Positions 1-5,903 of a DNA stretch of 9,043 nucleotides are shown here, piece by piece. Both the position numbers and the translations under genes were made by a program. Where the stretch lies: positions 1 through 9,043 of the forward strand of contig JAUYJQ010000078.1 of the NCBI GenBank assembly GCA_030699295.1, written 5' to 3'. Numbering within the stretch: the stretch's first letter is position 1; the number at the start of each line of letters is the position of its first letter. The stretch comes from Candidatus Beckwithbacteria bacterium. Its GTDB lineage: Bacteria > Patescibacteriota > Microgenomatia > UBA1400 > CG1-02-47-37. Under the pieces are notes generated by a model that did not search any database, was not told where the DNA came from, and worked only from the letters and a program-made list of their open reading frames with translations.

Positions 1-61
1 TTGCCATAGTTTAAGGATACACGATTATTCGGCTTTTGAGTATTCAAAGTAAACTCTCATC
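1..61. other. Non-coding flank downstream of recR
   Basis: This short AT-rich stretch lies after the recR stop. I see no convincing hairpin with a T-run and no supported gene. A minus-strand ATG at 7 could open a gene beyond the left edge, but it lacks a ribosome binding site and cannot be judged. Confidence 0.5.
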
Positions 62-664
62 TTAAAACTCTCTTCTCCCCTCAAAGGCCCGGCTTAAAGT
101 CTGCTCGTCGGCGTACTCGATGTCTGCCCCGATCGGCAGCCCCCGGCCGATCCGGGTTAAGTTAATTTTAGGCAGTTTGTCTTTGACTAATTTGGCAATA
201 AACATGGCGGTGGCCTCGCCTTCCATGTTCGGGTTGGTGGCCAAAATAATTTCGCTTATTTTACCAGCTTTCAAACGCGGCATTAAATCATAAAGGTGGA
301 GCTCGTCCGGCCCCAGGTTATTTAAAGGTGAAATGGCCCCGCCTAAAACATGATAAAGCCCGGTGTAAAAACCGCCTTTTTCAATCACCAACACATCCAG
401 GGGGCTTTCGACGATACAAATCAGACTCTGATCGCGCTGGCGATCAAGGCAAATCCAGCAGGGGCTGTTTTCGTCAACATTAAAACAAAGCGAGCAAATT
501 TTGGTGTCCTGTTTCAAGCGGCTCAAGGCTTGAGCAAACTTATCTAGTTCTGCCTGCGGATTGTGTAAAAGATAAAAAGTTAACCTTTGGGCGGTTTTGG
601 GACCAATGCCTGGCAGCTTTTCCAAGGCTTCGAACAAACGGCTGATTCCTCTGGCAATTCTCAT
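62..664 (-). CDS. recR: Recombination mediator protein RecR
   Basis: RecR acts with RecF/RecO in the cytoplasm to load RecA on gapped, SSB-coated DNA. The 200-residue product has the usual family length and full domain order. A helix-hairpin-helix lies near residues 10-30 (LPGIGPKTAQRL). A four-cysteine zinc finger is formed by C57, C60, C69 and C72. A TOPRIM domain spans about 80-175, with VESPLD near 85-90 and ATNPNMEGEATA near 142-153. The C-terminal RecR signature GRGLPIGADIEYAD lies near 173-186. The start is the ATG at 664, matching the canonical N-terminus. No Shine-Dalgarno precedes it, but an extended -10 motif sits just upstream, so the mRNA may be leaderless. recR normally follows dnaX-ybaB directly; here the plus-strand DUF62-like gene, ahcY and pfkB intervene. 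Identification is secure. Confidence 0.97.
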   Translation of the reverse strand: MRIARGISRLFEALEKLPGIGPKTAQRLTFYLLHNPQAELDKFAQALSRLKQDTKICSLCFNVDENSPCWICLDRQRDQSLICIVESPLDVLVIEKGGFYTGLYHVLGGAISPLNNLGPDELHLYDLMPRLKAGKISEIILATNPNMEGEATAMFIAKLVKDKLPKINLTRIGRGLPIGADIEYADEQTLSRAFEGRREF

Positions 665-670
665 GTCAAA

Positions 671-679
671 AGTATATCA
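671..679 (-). promoter_or_regulatory. Putative extended -10 promoter of recR (leaderless)
   Basis: On the minus strand this reads TGATATACT, a good match to the extended -10 form TGnTATAAT. It ends six bases before the recR ATG at 664, so a normal start site would fall on or next to the A of the ATG. No clear -35 hexamer and no Shine-Dalgarno are visible, which fits a leaderless extended -10 promoter. This is inferred from motif and spacing only. Confidence 0.5.
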
Positions 680-680
680 T
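675..680 (+). promoter_or_regulatory. Putative -10 element of the DUF62-like gene
   Basis: TATCAT on the plus strand matches TATAAT at five of six positions and ends six bases before the ATG at 687, the same geometry as the recR promoter on the other strand. It shares bases with the recR -10, so RNA polymerase could not occupy both at once. The possible -35 region (about 652-657, TGGCAA) is a poor match. This is an inferred site with modest support. Confidence 0.35.
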
Positions 681-686
681 ATGTGT

Positions 687-1478
687 ATGAAGGCCAGCTC
701 ACCTTTAATCCATGTTGTGGCTGATTACGGTACCGGAGATTTGTCTTTTGCCGAAGTGGTTCAGCGGTTTAAGTTCCTTTCCCCCACCGCCAGAGTTTTA
801 ACCACTTCGACTCCGCCATTTTCCACTTTAAATACCGGCTTTATTATCGCCCAGCTGGCTCTTTATAACCCCAGCCGCCGTTTATTTATTTACGGCAATA
901 CTGCCCCCCGTACCGATGACAAAAAAAAGCGCTACGAAAACGAGGGGGAAAAGTTCAAATACGCCCTTTTGGATAACGGCGTCCAAGTGGCTGCGGTCGA
1001 CGCCGGCTGGTGTTTTAGTTTTGTGAAAAACCGGATCAAAGAATTTCGTTTAATCAAAGTCAAAAACCACGGTTCGCAGTTTCGCTCGCGCGATTTTTAC
1101 CCCGAAGCGACCGTCGGTTTATTAAACGGCCGTAAAGCTAAATATTTAGGGCCGAAACTGCCAACCAGCTACATTCCTAAGGTCCCCAACAACCGCATCG
1201 TTCACATTGACGGCTATGGCAATATCAAAACCACCATCCGCTATTCCTCGGTCAAGTTAAAACCCGGCAGCAAGATCCGCGTCGTCGTCAACCACATTTA
1301 CCAATCCGGTTATTACGCCAACGGTAACTTTTCGGTTAAGTCCGGTGATTTGGCTTTTGCCCCGGGTTCGTCCGGCGGTGACAACCCGTTTATGGAAGTA
1401 TTCTTACGCTCGGGCAATGCCTGGCGGGCGTTTTCTAACCCCCCTGTCGAAACCAAGATCAAGATCGAGTCTTTCTAA
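687..1478 (+). CDS. Divergent SAM hydroxide adenosyltransferase (DUF62)-family protein
   Basis: The family splits S-adenosylmethionine with water to adenosine and methionine; related members are SAM-dependent halogenases. From the ATG at 687 the product has 263 residues, normal for the family. Family landmarks are ADYGTGD at 12-18 (usual TDFGxxD), LLDNG at 94-98 (usual PDNG), FRSRDFYP at 132-139 (usual FHGRDxFAP), IDGYGNIKTT at 174-183 (usual DxFGNLxTN) and a C-terminal GDNPFMEV...SGNAW segment at 231-246. The expected catalytic His of FHGRD aligns with R133, and the DPGVG Asp region reads YGNTAPR (69-75), so two of the Asp-Arg-His triad appear replaced. Hydrolytic activity is therefore uncertain. 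Alternative ATGs lie at 681 and 663; neither they nor 687 has a Shine-Dalgarno. I chose 687 because the fold begins right after it and a -10-like box has leaderless spacing to it. It is divergent from recR and convergent with ahcY. Confidence 0.75.
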   Translation: MKASSPLIHVVADYGTGDLSFAEVVQRFKFLSPTARVLTTSTPPFSTLNTGFIIAQLALYNPSRRLFIYGNTAPRTDDKKKRYENEGEKFKYALLDNGVQVAAVDAGWCFSFVKNRIKEFRLIKVKNHGSQFRSRDFYPEATVGLLNGRKAKYLGPKLPTSYIPKVPNNRIVHIDGYGNIKTTIRYSSVKLKPGSKIRVVVNHIYQSGYYANGNFSVKSGDLAFAPGSSGGDNPFMEVFLRSGNAWRAFSNPPVETKIKIESF

Positions 1479-2728
1479 GTTCCCTCTTGCCAGGAAGTTA
1501 AATACTGCTTTTGTTCCCGGGTTAATTTTTCCAAGCCCCAACCCATGGCTTTGAGCTTAAGTCTGGCCACTTGTTGATCCAGTTTCTCCGGTAATGTATA
1601 AACCCGGGCTTTTAACTTATCTTTATTTTTAACCAAGTATTCTGCCGCTAAGGCCTGATTAGCAAACGACAAATCCATGACTTCGGCCGGGTGCCCCTCG
1701 GCGGCAGCCAAATTAATTAACCGGCCTTCACCCAACAAATAAACTTTTTTTCTACCCAACTGGTATTCTTCCAGGAAAGGCCGGATGGTTTTCGGCCTGG
1801 GGCTGGATTTTTTTAAAGCGGCGACGTTAATCTCACAGTCAAAGTGGCCGGCGTTGGCTAAAATGGCCCCGTCTTTCATAGCCTTAATATTAGGTAGGTC
1901 GATGGCGTTTTTATCTCCGGTTACCGTCACAAAAATGTCACCGATTTTGGCCGCCTGGTTCATGGTCATTGCCCTAAAGCCGTCCATCCCGGCCGCTAAG
2001 GCCCTAACCGGATCGGTTTCCACCACGATGACGTTGCTGCCCATACCAGCGGCCCTGCGGGCCACTCCCCGGCCGCAATCGCCGTAGCCGATCACCACGA
2101 AGTTCTTACCAGCCAATAAAATATTAGTGGCCCGCAAAATTCCGTCAATCGTCGACTGGCCGGTGCCGTAATGATTGTCAAATAAATGTTTGGTATCGCT
2201 GTCATTGACGGCGATGACCGGCAGCTTGAGCGCCCCGTCTTTGGCCATGGCTCTTAAGCGGATGACTCCTGTCGTAGTTTCCTCGGATGAACCAAACATA
2301 TTCTTGATTTGCCCTGGTTTTTTTTGGTGTAATAAGCTGATTAAATCTGCCCCATCATCCATGGTAATTTGCGGCTTGGTGGCCAAAACGGCCGCCAGAT
2401 GCCGATAATAGGTCTTAGAGTTTTCAGCTTTAATCGCATAAGTACTGATGCCAAAATCTTTGACCAGGCTGGCGGCTACACTATCTTGGGTCGATAACGG
2501 GTTCGAGGCACACAAGCTAATTTTCGCCCCGCCCAGCTTAAGGGCGGCCATTAAATTGGCGGTTTCGCTGGTGACGTGGAGACAAGCCCCTAAACGAATA
2601 CCTTGAAGAGGTTTTTCGCGGCTAAATCTGTCTTTAATTAATTGAAGTACCGGCATTTGCCGGGCCGCCCAGGCAATTTTTAACTTGCCAGCCGGGGCTA
2701 ATTTTAAATCACGAATATCGTAGTTCAT
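1475..2728 (-). CDS. ahcY: S-adenosylhomocysteine hydrolase (short, archaeal/Thermotoga-like form)
   Basis: This cytoplasmic NAD-dependent enzyme reversibly splits S-adenosylhomocysteine, the product of SAM methyltransferases, into adenosine and homocysteine. The 417-residue product is complete. It shows ACLH with H51, the DD pair at 124-125, SSEETTTG near 147-154, NDSDTKHLFDN near 175-185 with catalytic-type K180 and D184, the NAD-binding GYGDCGRG at 214-221 followed by the acidic E237, NAGHFD at 292-297, and NLAAAEGHP ending near 347 with H346. The sequence NHYGTGQS and the absence of the C-terminal KPDHYRY tail place it with the short archaeal and Thermotoga-like class. A TTG six bases upstream (2734) is in frame; I prefer the ATG at 2728. 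It overlaps the pfkB end by 20 bases, implying coupled translation. Its stop overlaps that of the convergent DUF62-like gene. Confidence 0.96.
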   Translation of the reverse strand: MNYDIRDLKLAPAGKLKIAWAARQMPVLQLIKDRFSREKPLQGIRLGACLHVTSETANLMAALKLGGAKISLCASNPLSTQDSVAASLVKDFGISTYAIKAENSKTYYRHLAAVLATKPQITMDDGADLISLLHQKKPGQIKNMFGSSEETTTGVIRLRAMAKDGALKLPVIAVNDSDTKHLFDNHYGTGQSTIDGILRATNILLAGKNFVVIGYGDCGRGVARRAAGMGSNVIVVETDPVRALAAGMDGFRAMTMNQAAKIGDIFVTVTGDKNAIDLPNIKAMKDGAILANAGHFDCEINVAALKKSSPRPKTIRPFLEEYQLGRKKVYLLGEGRLINLAAAEGHPAEVMDLSFANQALAAEYLVKNKDKLKARVYTLPEKLDQQVARLKLKAMGWGLEKLTREQKQYLTSWQEGT

Positions 2729-3650
2729 GGCCAAAGTTTGTTTTATACCTTTTTCTAAACTGGGTCAAGTTGAAATGATGGGTTTGGGTGCCGAATCTTT
2801 CCACCGTATAGGCAGCGGCTAAAGCCCCCATCCGGCCGCAAACCGGCAGGGACAGTTGCTTTAAATATCCGGCTAAAAATCCGGCCCGATAGGCATCGCC
2901 GGCTCCGGTCGGGTCTACTGCCGACTTGGCCTGGGCAATCGGGATCAAGATTTTTTCCCCGGCGGTAATCACCAATGAACCCTTGGCCCCGCCGGTAGAA
3001 ATTAAAATCCGCTTATCCTTGAGCAGTTGTTTTTGGGTTAAACCGCTTTGCTTCATCAGCAGAGCCACTTCGTAGTCATTGCCAATAATAATTTTGGCGG
3101 ACTTAACTCCCTGCTGCAGCTGCTGGCGGGAAAACCGGGGAATTTGTACGGCCGGATCATACAAACAGCTAGCATTGATTTTAGCTGCCTGGCGGGCATA
3201 GTTGACCATGGCCCGCGGGTCGTTGGGAGTAATCATCAACCAGTCATGGCTGGTTAGCTCATCTTTTAAAGACACTCCTGAGGCATACTTCATGGCTCCG
3301 GAATAAAAACCCCAAACTTGGTTATTGTCCCGATCGGTCATGGCCCAGCCGGTAGCGGTTTTATCTTTAACTTTCTTAACCAAGCTCAAATCGACCCCGG
3401 CTTTAGTCAAATGCGAACGATAAGAGCCAAAATCAGTCCCGACAGTGGCGGCTAACCTGGGACGCCAACCCAAAAGCGCCAAAGTATATGCCTGGTTGGC
3501 GCCAGTGCCACCGAAATGCCGGGAAAAAGTCTCCATCAGAAAACTGACATTTAAAATGTGAAGTTTATCAGGCTGTAAATAATCGCTAAACCGGCCGGGC
3601 ATGGACATTACCTGGTCAAAGGATATCGAGCCGGTCACAAATATGTTCAC
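2709..3650 (-). CDS. PfkB-family kinase, probable adenosine kinase
   Basis: This is a ribokinase/PfkB-fold enzyme transferring a phosphate from ATP to a sugar or nucleoside hydroxyl. The product has 313 residues. It shows the substrate-side glycine motif GGTGANQAY at 47-55, the NDYE motif at 191-194 (the family NxxE, magnesium and phosphate region), and DPTGAGDAYRAGF at 246-258 with catalytic-base D252 and the anion-hole GAGD. The DPTGxGDAxRAGF form is typical of bacterial adenosine kinases. The next gene, ahcY, releases adenosine, so conversion of adenosine to AMP is the most economical role; this is inference, and a sugar kinase is the alternative. The start is the GTG at 3650, supported by a perfect AGGAGG eight bases upstream inside the end of ybaB. 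The gene ends in TGA, overlapping the ahcY start. Confidence 0.85.
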   Translation of the reverse strand: MNIFVTGSISFDQVMSMPGRFSDYLQPDKLHILNVSFLMETFSRHFGGTGANQAYTLALLGWRPRLAATVGTDFGSYRSHLTKAGVDLSLVKKVKDKTATGWAMTDRDNNQVWGFYSGAMKYASGVSLKDELTSHDWLMITPNDPRAMVNYARQAAKINASCLYDPAVQIPRFSRQQLQQGVKSAKIIIGNDYEVALLMKQSGLTQKQLLKDKRILISTGGAKGSLVITAGEKILIPIAQAKSAVDPTGAGDAYRAGFLAGYLKQLSLPVCGRMGALAAAYTVERFGTQTHHFNLTQFRKRYKTNFGHELRYS

Positions 3651-3654
3651 TTTC

Positions 3655-3951
3655 TTAACCTCCTAAGGGACCTTGGCCTTTAAGAATTCCGGACAGGCCG
3701 CCGCTCATTTCTGCCAACTTGCGCGCGGCTACTTCCTGGCTTTTTTTGATGGCTTTATTGATCATCTCTACCACCCGCTCATTGGTCAAGCCGTCAATCT
3801 CCAGTAACTTTATTTTCTGGTCGCCGGAAATCAAAATCCGGATGTTATCTTCGCTCAACTCAATTTCTTCTTGGGCCAGTTGTTTTTGAATAGCCATGGC
3901 TTGATCACGCATTTTTTTTAAATTGGCCAGTTGTTTAACTTTATCAAACAT
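3655..3951 (-). CDS. ybaB: YbaB/EbfC-family nucleoid-associated protein
   Basis: This is a small DNA-binding dimer of the YbaB/EbfC family, which coats or bends DNA and is almost always encoded beside dnaX and recR. The 98-residue product fits the usual 100-110. A basic N-terminal helix (about 3-28, rich in K, Q and M) leads to the central beta region with VEINGDQKI-type sequence, here ISGDQKIKLLEID at 41-53. A long helix (60-82) and the glycine- and methionine-containing tail MSGGLSGILKG follow. The ATG at 3951 lies just past the dnaX stop, with GGCGGTGAT at the dnaX end as a plausible ribosome binding site. Five bases separate it from dnaX and four from the kinase downstream. Its place beside dnaX supports a role in replication or recombination-associated DNA binding. 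Confidence 0.93.
   Translation of the reverse strand: MFDKVKQLANLKKMRDQAMAIQKQLAQEEIELSEDNIRILISGDQKIKLLEIDGLTNERVVEMINKAIKKSQEVAARKLAEMSGGLSGILKGQGPLGG
3659..3664 (-). promoter_or_regulatory. Ribosome binding site of the PfkB kinase inside ybaB
   Basis: AGGAGG lies eight bases before the GTG at 3650 and fixes that start. It also encodes part of the final Leu-Gly-Gly of YbaB, immediately before the ybaB TAA, so ribosomes finishing ybaB sit on this site. Confidence 0.8.
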
Positions 3952-3956
3952 ATGTC

Positions 3957-5378
3957 TTAATCACCGCCTTGCACATCTACGCCGAAAACTTCTTCGGCAG
4001 TTTTTATAATATCTTCATCTTTAACAGGTTTTAACCCTTCAAAAAAATACTTGATTTTCACCGGCGTTACCAACACCTTGGTGGCAATCTGCTCCACCAT
4101 CGCCCGGTAGCGTTCTTCTTCCAGCCGATCTTTATGAAACTGATAATAAACCTTGATCATTAAAAAGCCATCGGTAAATTCTGCTGGTTCGGTGGCCCGA
4201 AGCAGCGCTTCTAAACTGTGGTTTAAAGGTTTAACCGCGGCTAGCACCTGCGGCCACTTGGATAAAATTTTTTCTTTCGAGCGGGCAGGTTTAGCTACCG
4301 CCGGCCCAGGTACCGGCGCCGGCGCTGCCGGTTCTGACTGCCCCCTGGCCACCACTGCCAACTCTAAGGGCAAGGTATCAATCACACTGGTTTTTACTTC
4401 AATGGCGGCAACTAACAACTGCTTTAACAGTTCTTTCAAAGCGTCGATGTCTTCGAGCCCGGGAATTGCCTTGGTCTCGATTACCCCTAATTGCCCTAAT
4501 AAAACCTGTCGTAATCTGGCTATCGCCGCCAGAGTTAATTGTTTGGGCCGCAAGCCTTCTTTCCAGGCCTGCTGGAGCCAGTCGATGGCCGGCTTAGTTT
4601 GCCGTTTAAAGACTAAGCTTAACCAGTCATCCAAAGCCTGGGAAGTAAGGCCGGGTTGGACTAAACCAGCCACCCTCTCAACGCTGATCTGCCGGCTGCC
4701 ACCAGGAGGGATCAGTTGCTCCAACAGTTTCACTGCATCGCGAAAACTACCGTCGCTGACTAGAGCCACCCGGGCCAATCCTTCAGCGCTGATCTTCAGT
4801 TTTTCCTGCTTAACCACCCGATTTAAAGCCCGGACTAATTCTTCCGGAGTGGCTTGGTTAAATTGAATCACTAAACAGCGGGAAACTACGGTCGGCGGTA
4901 GCTTATCCGGCTCGGTCGTTGCTAAAATAAACAAAGCGTGGACCGGTGGTTCTTCCAGGGTTTTAAGCAGAGCGTTAAAAGCCTCTTTGGTGAGCATGTG
5001 GGCTTCGTCGATAATATAGACTTTATATTTTAAAACTGCCGGAGTTAATTTAATCTTGTCTCGAAGTTCCCGGATGTCATCGATGCCGCGATTGCTGGCC
5101 GCGTCAATTTCGATTACATCAAGGGCCGTACCCTTAGTGATGGCCACACAGTTTGAACAACGATTACAAGGTTCAGGGCTGTGCTTTTTAAGCTGAAGGC
5201 AGTTAACTGATTTAGCCACAATTCTGGCGCTGGAAGTTTTTCCGGTACCTTTCGGGCCACTAAACAACCAGGCATGAGGCTTGATTTTACTTTGCAGGCT
5301 GTCGCTAATCGCCTGCCTGGATAAGACCAAGTCCAGCTGACTTAATTTTTGGGGACGGTAGGTTAAATAAAATGACAT
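3957..5378 (-). CDS. dnaX: DNA polymerase III subunits gamma/tau
   Basis: This is the AAA+ ATPase of the clamp loader, which opens the beta clamp and, as tau, tethers polymerase. The 473-residue product is shorter than the E. coli protein (643) but complete at both ends. Visible parts: Walker A GPKGTGKTS at 41-49; zinc-binding C60, C71, C74 and C77; Walker B YIIDEAH at 121-127; sensor 1 ATTEPDKLP at 153-161; the SRC arginine-finger motif at 166-168; and the sensor 2 GSFRDA at 210-215. Domain III spans about 230-345. A Pro/Ala-rich linker (349-365) leads to a C-terminal domain starting at SKWPQVL (373). The start ATG lies four bases after the ybeY stop with no clear Shine-Dalgarno, suggesting re-initiation. 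A run of six A residues after the linker is discussed as a weak slippage candidate. Confidence 0.97.
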   Translation of the reverse strand: MSFYLTYRPQKLSQLDLVLSRQAISDSLQSKIKPHAWLFSGPKGTGKTSSARIVAKSVNCLQLKKHSPEPCNRCSNCVAITKGTALDVIEIDAASNRGIDDIRELRDKIKLTPAVLKYKVYIIDEAHMLTKEAFNALLKTLEEPPVHALFILATTEPDKLPPTVVSRCLVIQFNQATPEELVRALNRVVKQEKLKISAEGLARVALVSDGSFRDAVKLLEQLIPPGGSRQISVERVAGLVQPGLTSQALDDWLSLVFKRQTKPAIDWLQQAWKEGLRPKQLTLAAIARLRQVLLGQLGVIETKAIPGLEDIDALKELLKQLLVAAIEVKTSVIDTLPLELAVVARGQSEPAAPAPVPGPAVAKPARSKEKILSKWPQVLAAVKPLNHSLEALLRATEPAEFTDGFLMIKVYYQFHKDRLEEERYRAMVEQIATKVLVTPVKIKYFFEGLKPVKDEDIIKTAEEVFGVDVQGGD

Positions 5379-5382
5379 AAGT

Positions 5383-5634
5383 CTATTGGTGATGAACGCC
5401 TAATAAATGTAACATGGCATGTTTAATTAAAAAAGGCAGGGAATGGTGTTTCTGCTTCGCCTGGGAACGGCAGATGACAATATCGCCCAGGCGGATGACT
5501 CCATCCGGGCCAGGTTTAAAATCGCTTAAAGGAAACGATAACACATCGGTTGGCCGGTTAATCTGCCGGTGCTGGAGATTCAACCGCTTGATGGCCGCTT
5601 GAGTCACGAAAGACAGGTCAGCCACCACTTTCAT
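5383..5634 (-). CDS. ybeY: Minimal YbeY, rRNA maturation endoribonuclease
   Basis: YbeY is a zinc-dependent endoribonuclease needed for 16S rRNA 3'-end maturation and late 30S quality control. The product is only 83 residues against about 150 in the family, yet the core is intact. It has the NRPTDVLSFP motif at 27-36, RLGDIVI at 48-54, and the zinc motif HxxxHxxxxxH formed by H72, H76 and H82 (KHAMLHLLGVHH). The N-terminal helix and first strand are missing, and the protein stops one residue after the last zinc ligand, so the C-terminal helix is also absent. The ATG at 5634 makes an ATGA overlap with yqeY; a GTG lies two codons upstream at 5640. The frame is closed by a stop at 5662-5664, so no longer start exists. 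It may be a true minimal form or a decaying gene; the intact zinc site favours function. Confidence 0.88.
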   Translation of the reverse strand: MKVVADLSFVTQAAIKRLNLQHRQINRPTDVLSFPLSDFKPGPDGVIRLGDIVICRSQAKQKHHSLPFLIKHAMLHLLGVHHQ

Positions 5635-5903
5635 AACCACTGCCGGATAATCTTTAGTTCCCTATCTTCAATCGCGGCCAGTTCAACCCGCCCCGCTTTC
5701 TCATAAATCACTTTTGCCTCAACTCGTTTTTTGACTTCTTTTTGCAATGCGCTGATAACTTCCTCATCGGTCAGATCCTCTCTTTTGGCAATCCGCAAAT
5801 TTTGCAGCCCCGCTAAAATCAAGCGCAGGGCCGCCACTTTGTCCGCGCTGCGTTCCCTCATCGCTGTTTTTAGGGCAGAGTTAAGCTTATCCACTAAACT
5901 CAT
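5631..5903 (-). CDS. yqeY: YqeY/GatB-like protein, N-terminal domain only
   Basis: YqeY proteins share a domain with the GatB subunit of the tRNA amidotransferase; their exact role is not settled, though tRNA-related functions are suspected. The 90-residue product matches the N-terminal helical half: MSLVDKLNSALKTAM at the start, VAALRLILAGLQN near 23-35, LTDEEVISALQKEVKKR at 44-60 and YEKAGRVELA at 67-76. It ends at RQWL (87-90), where usual members read EYLP and continue for about 55 residues, so the C-terminal domain is lacking. The start ATG overlaps the rpsU TGA as ATGA, preceded by GAGGAG at 5907-5912 with a short three-base spacer. The rpsU-yqeY pairing is widespread in bacteria. The next gene, ybeY, begins at the truncation point and is itself short at that side. 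Confidence 0.88.
   Translation of the reverse strand: MSLVDKLNSALKTAMRERSADKVAALRLILAGLQNLRIAKREDLTDEEVISALQKEVKKRVEAKVIYEKAGRVELAAIEDRELKIIRQWL

Noticed and set aside
25..60. Eleven-residue minus-strand reading frame after recR
   Set aside because: It has no ribosome binding site and is too short to support without conservation data.
1..61. Possible terminator downstream of recR
   Set aside because: Only weak imperfect inverted repeats are present, with no stable GC stem followed by a T-run on the minus strand.
597..686. N-terminal extension of the DUF62-like gene starting inside recR
   Set aside because: The extra residues are the antisense of the recR start region and do not resemble the family N-terminus; the fold begins after the ATG at 687.
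1785..2408. Plus-strand open frames opposite ahcY
   Set aside because: They are antisense shadows of a well-supported AHCY gene, with no family features.
4312..4332. GC-rich inverted repeat ACCGGC...GCCGGT as a terminator or protein-binding site
   Set aside because: It sits inside the Pro/Ala linker codons of dnaX, lacks a following T-run, and is explained by GCC/GCG/CCG codon usage for Ala and Pro.
4153..4866. Long plus-strand open frame opposite dnaX (237 codons)
   Set aside because: It lies wholly antisense to the conserved DnaX coding sequence, has a low-complexity Ser/Ala/Lys-rich translation with no recognisable motif, and no ribosome binding site.
5631..5664. Frameshift that would restore a longer YqeY or YbeY
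   Set aside because: The sequence around the junction shows no leftover YqeY C-terminal or YbeY N-terminal similarity in other frames, and the ATGA overlap is clean.
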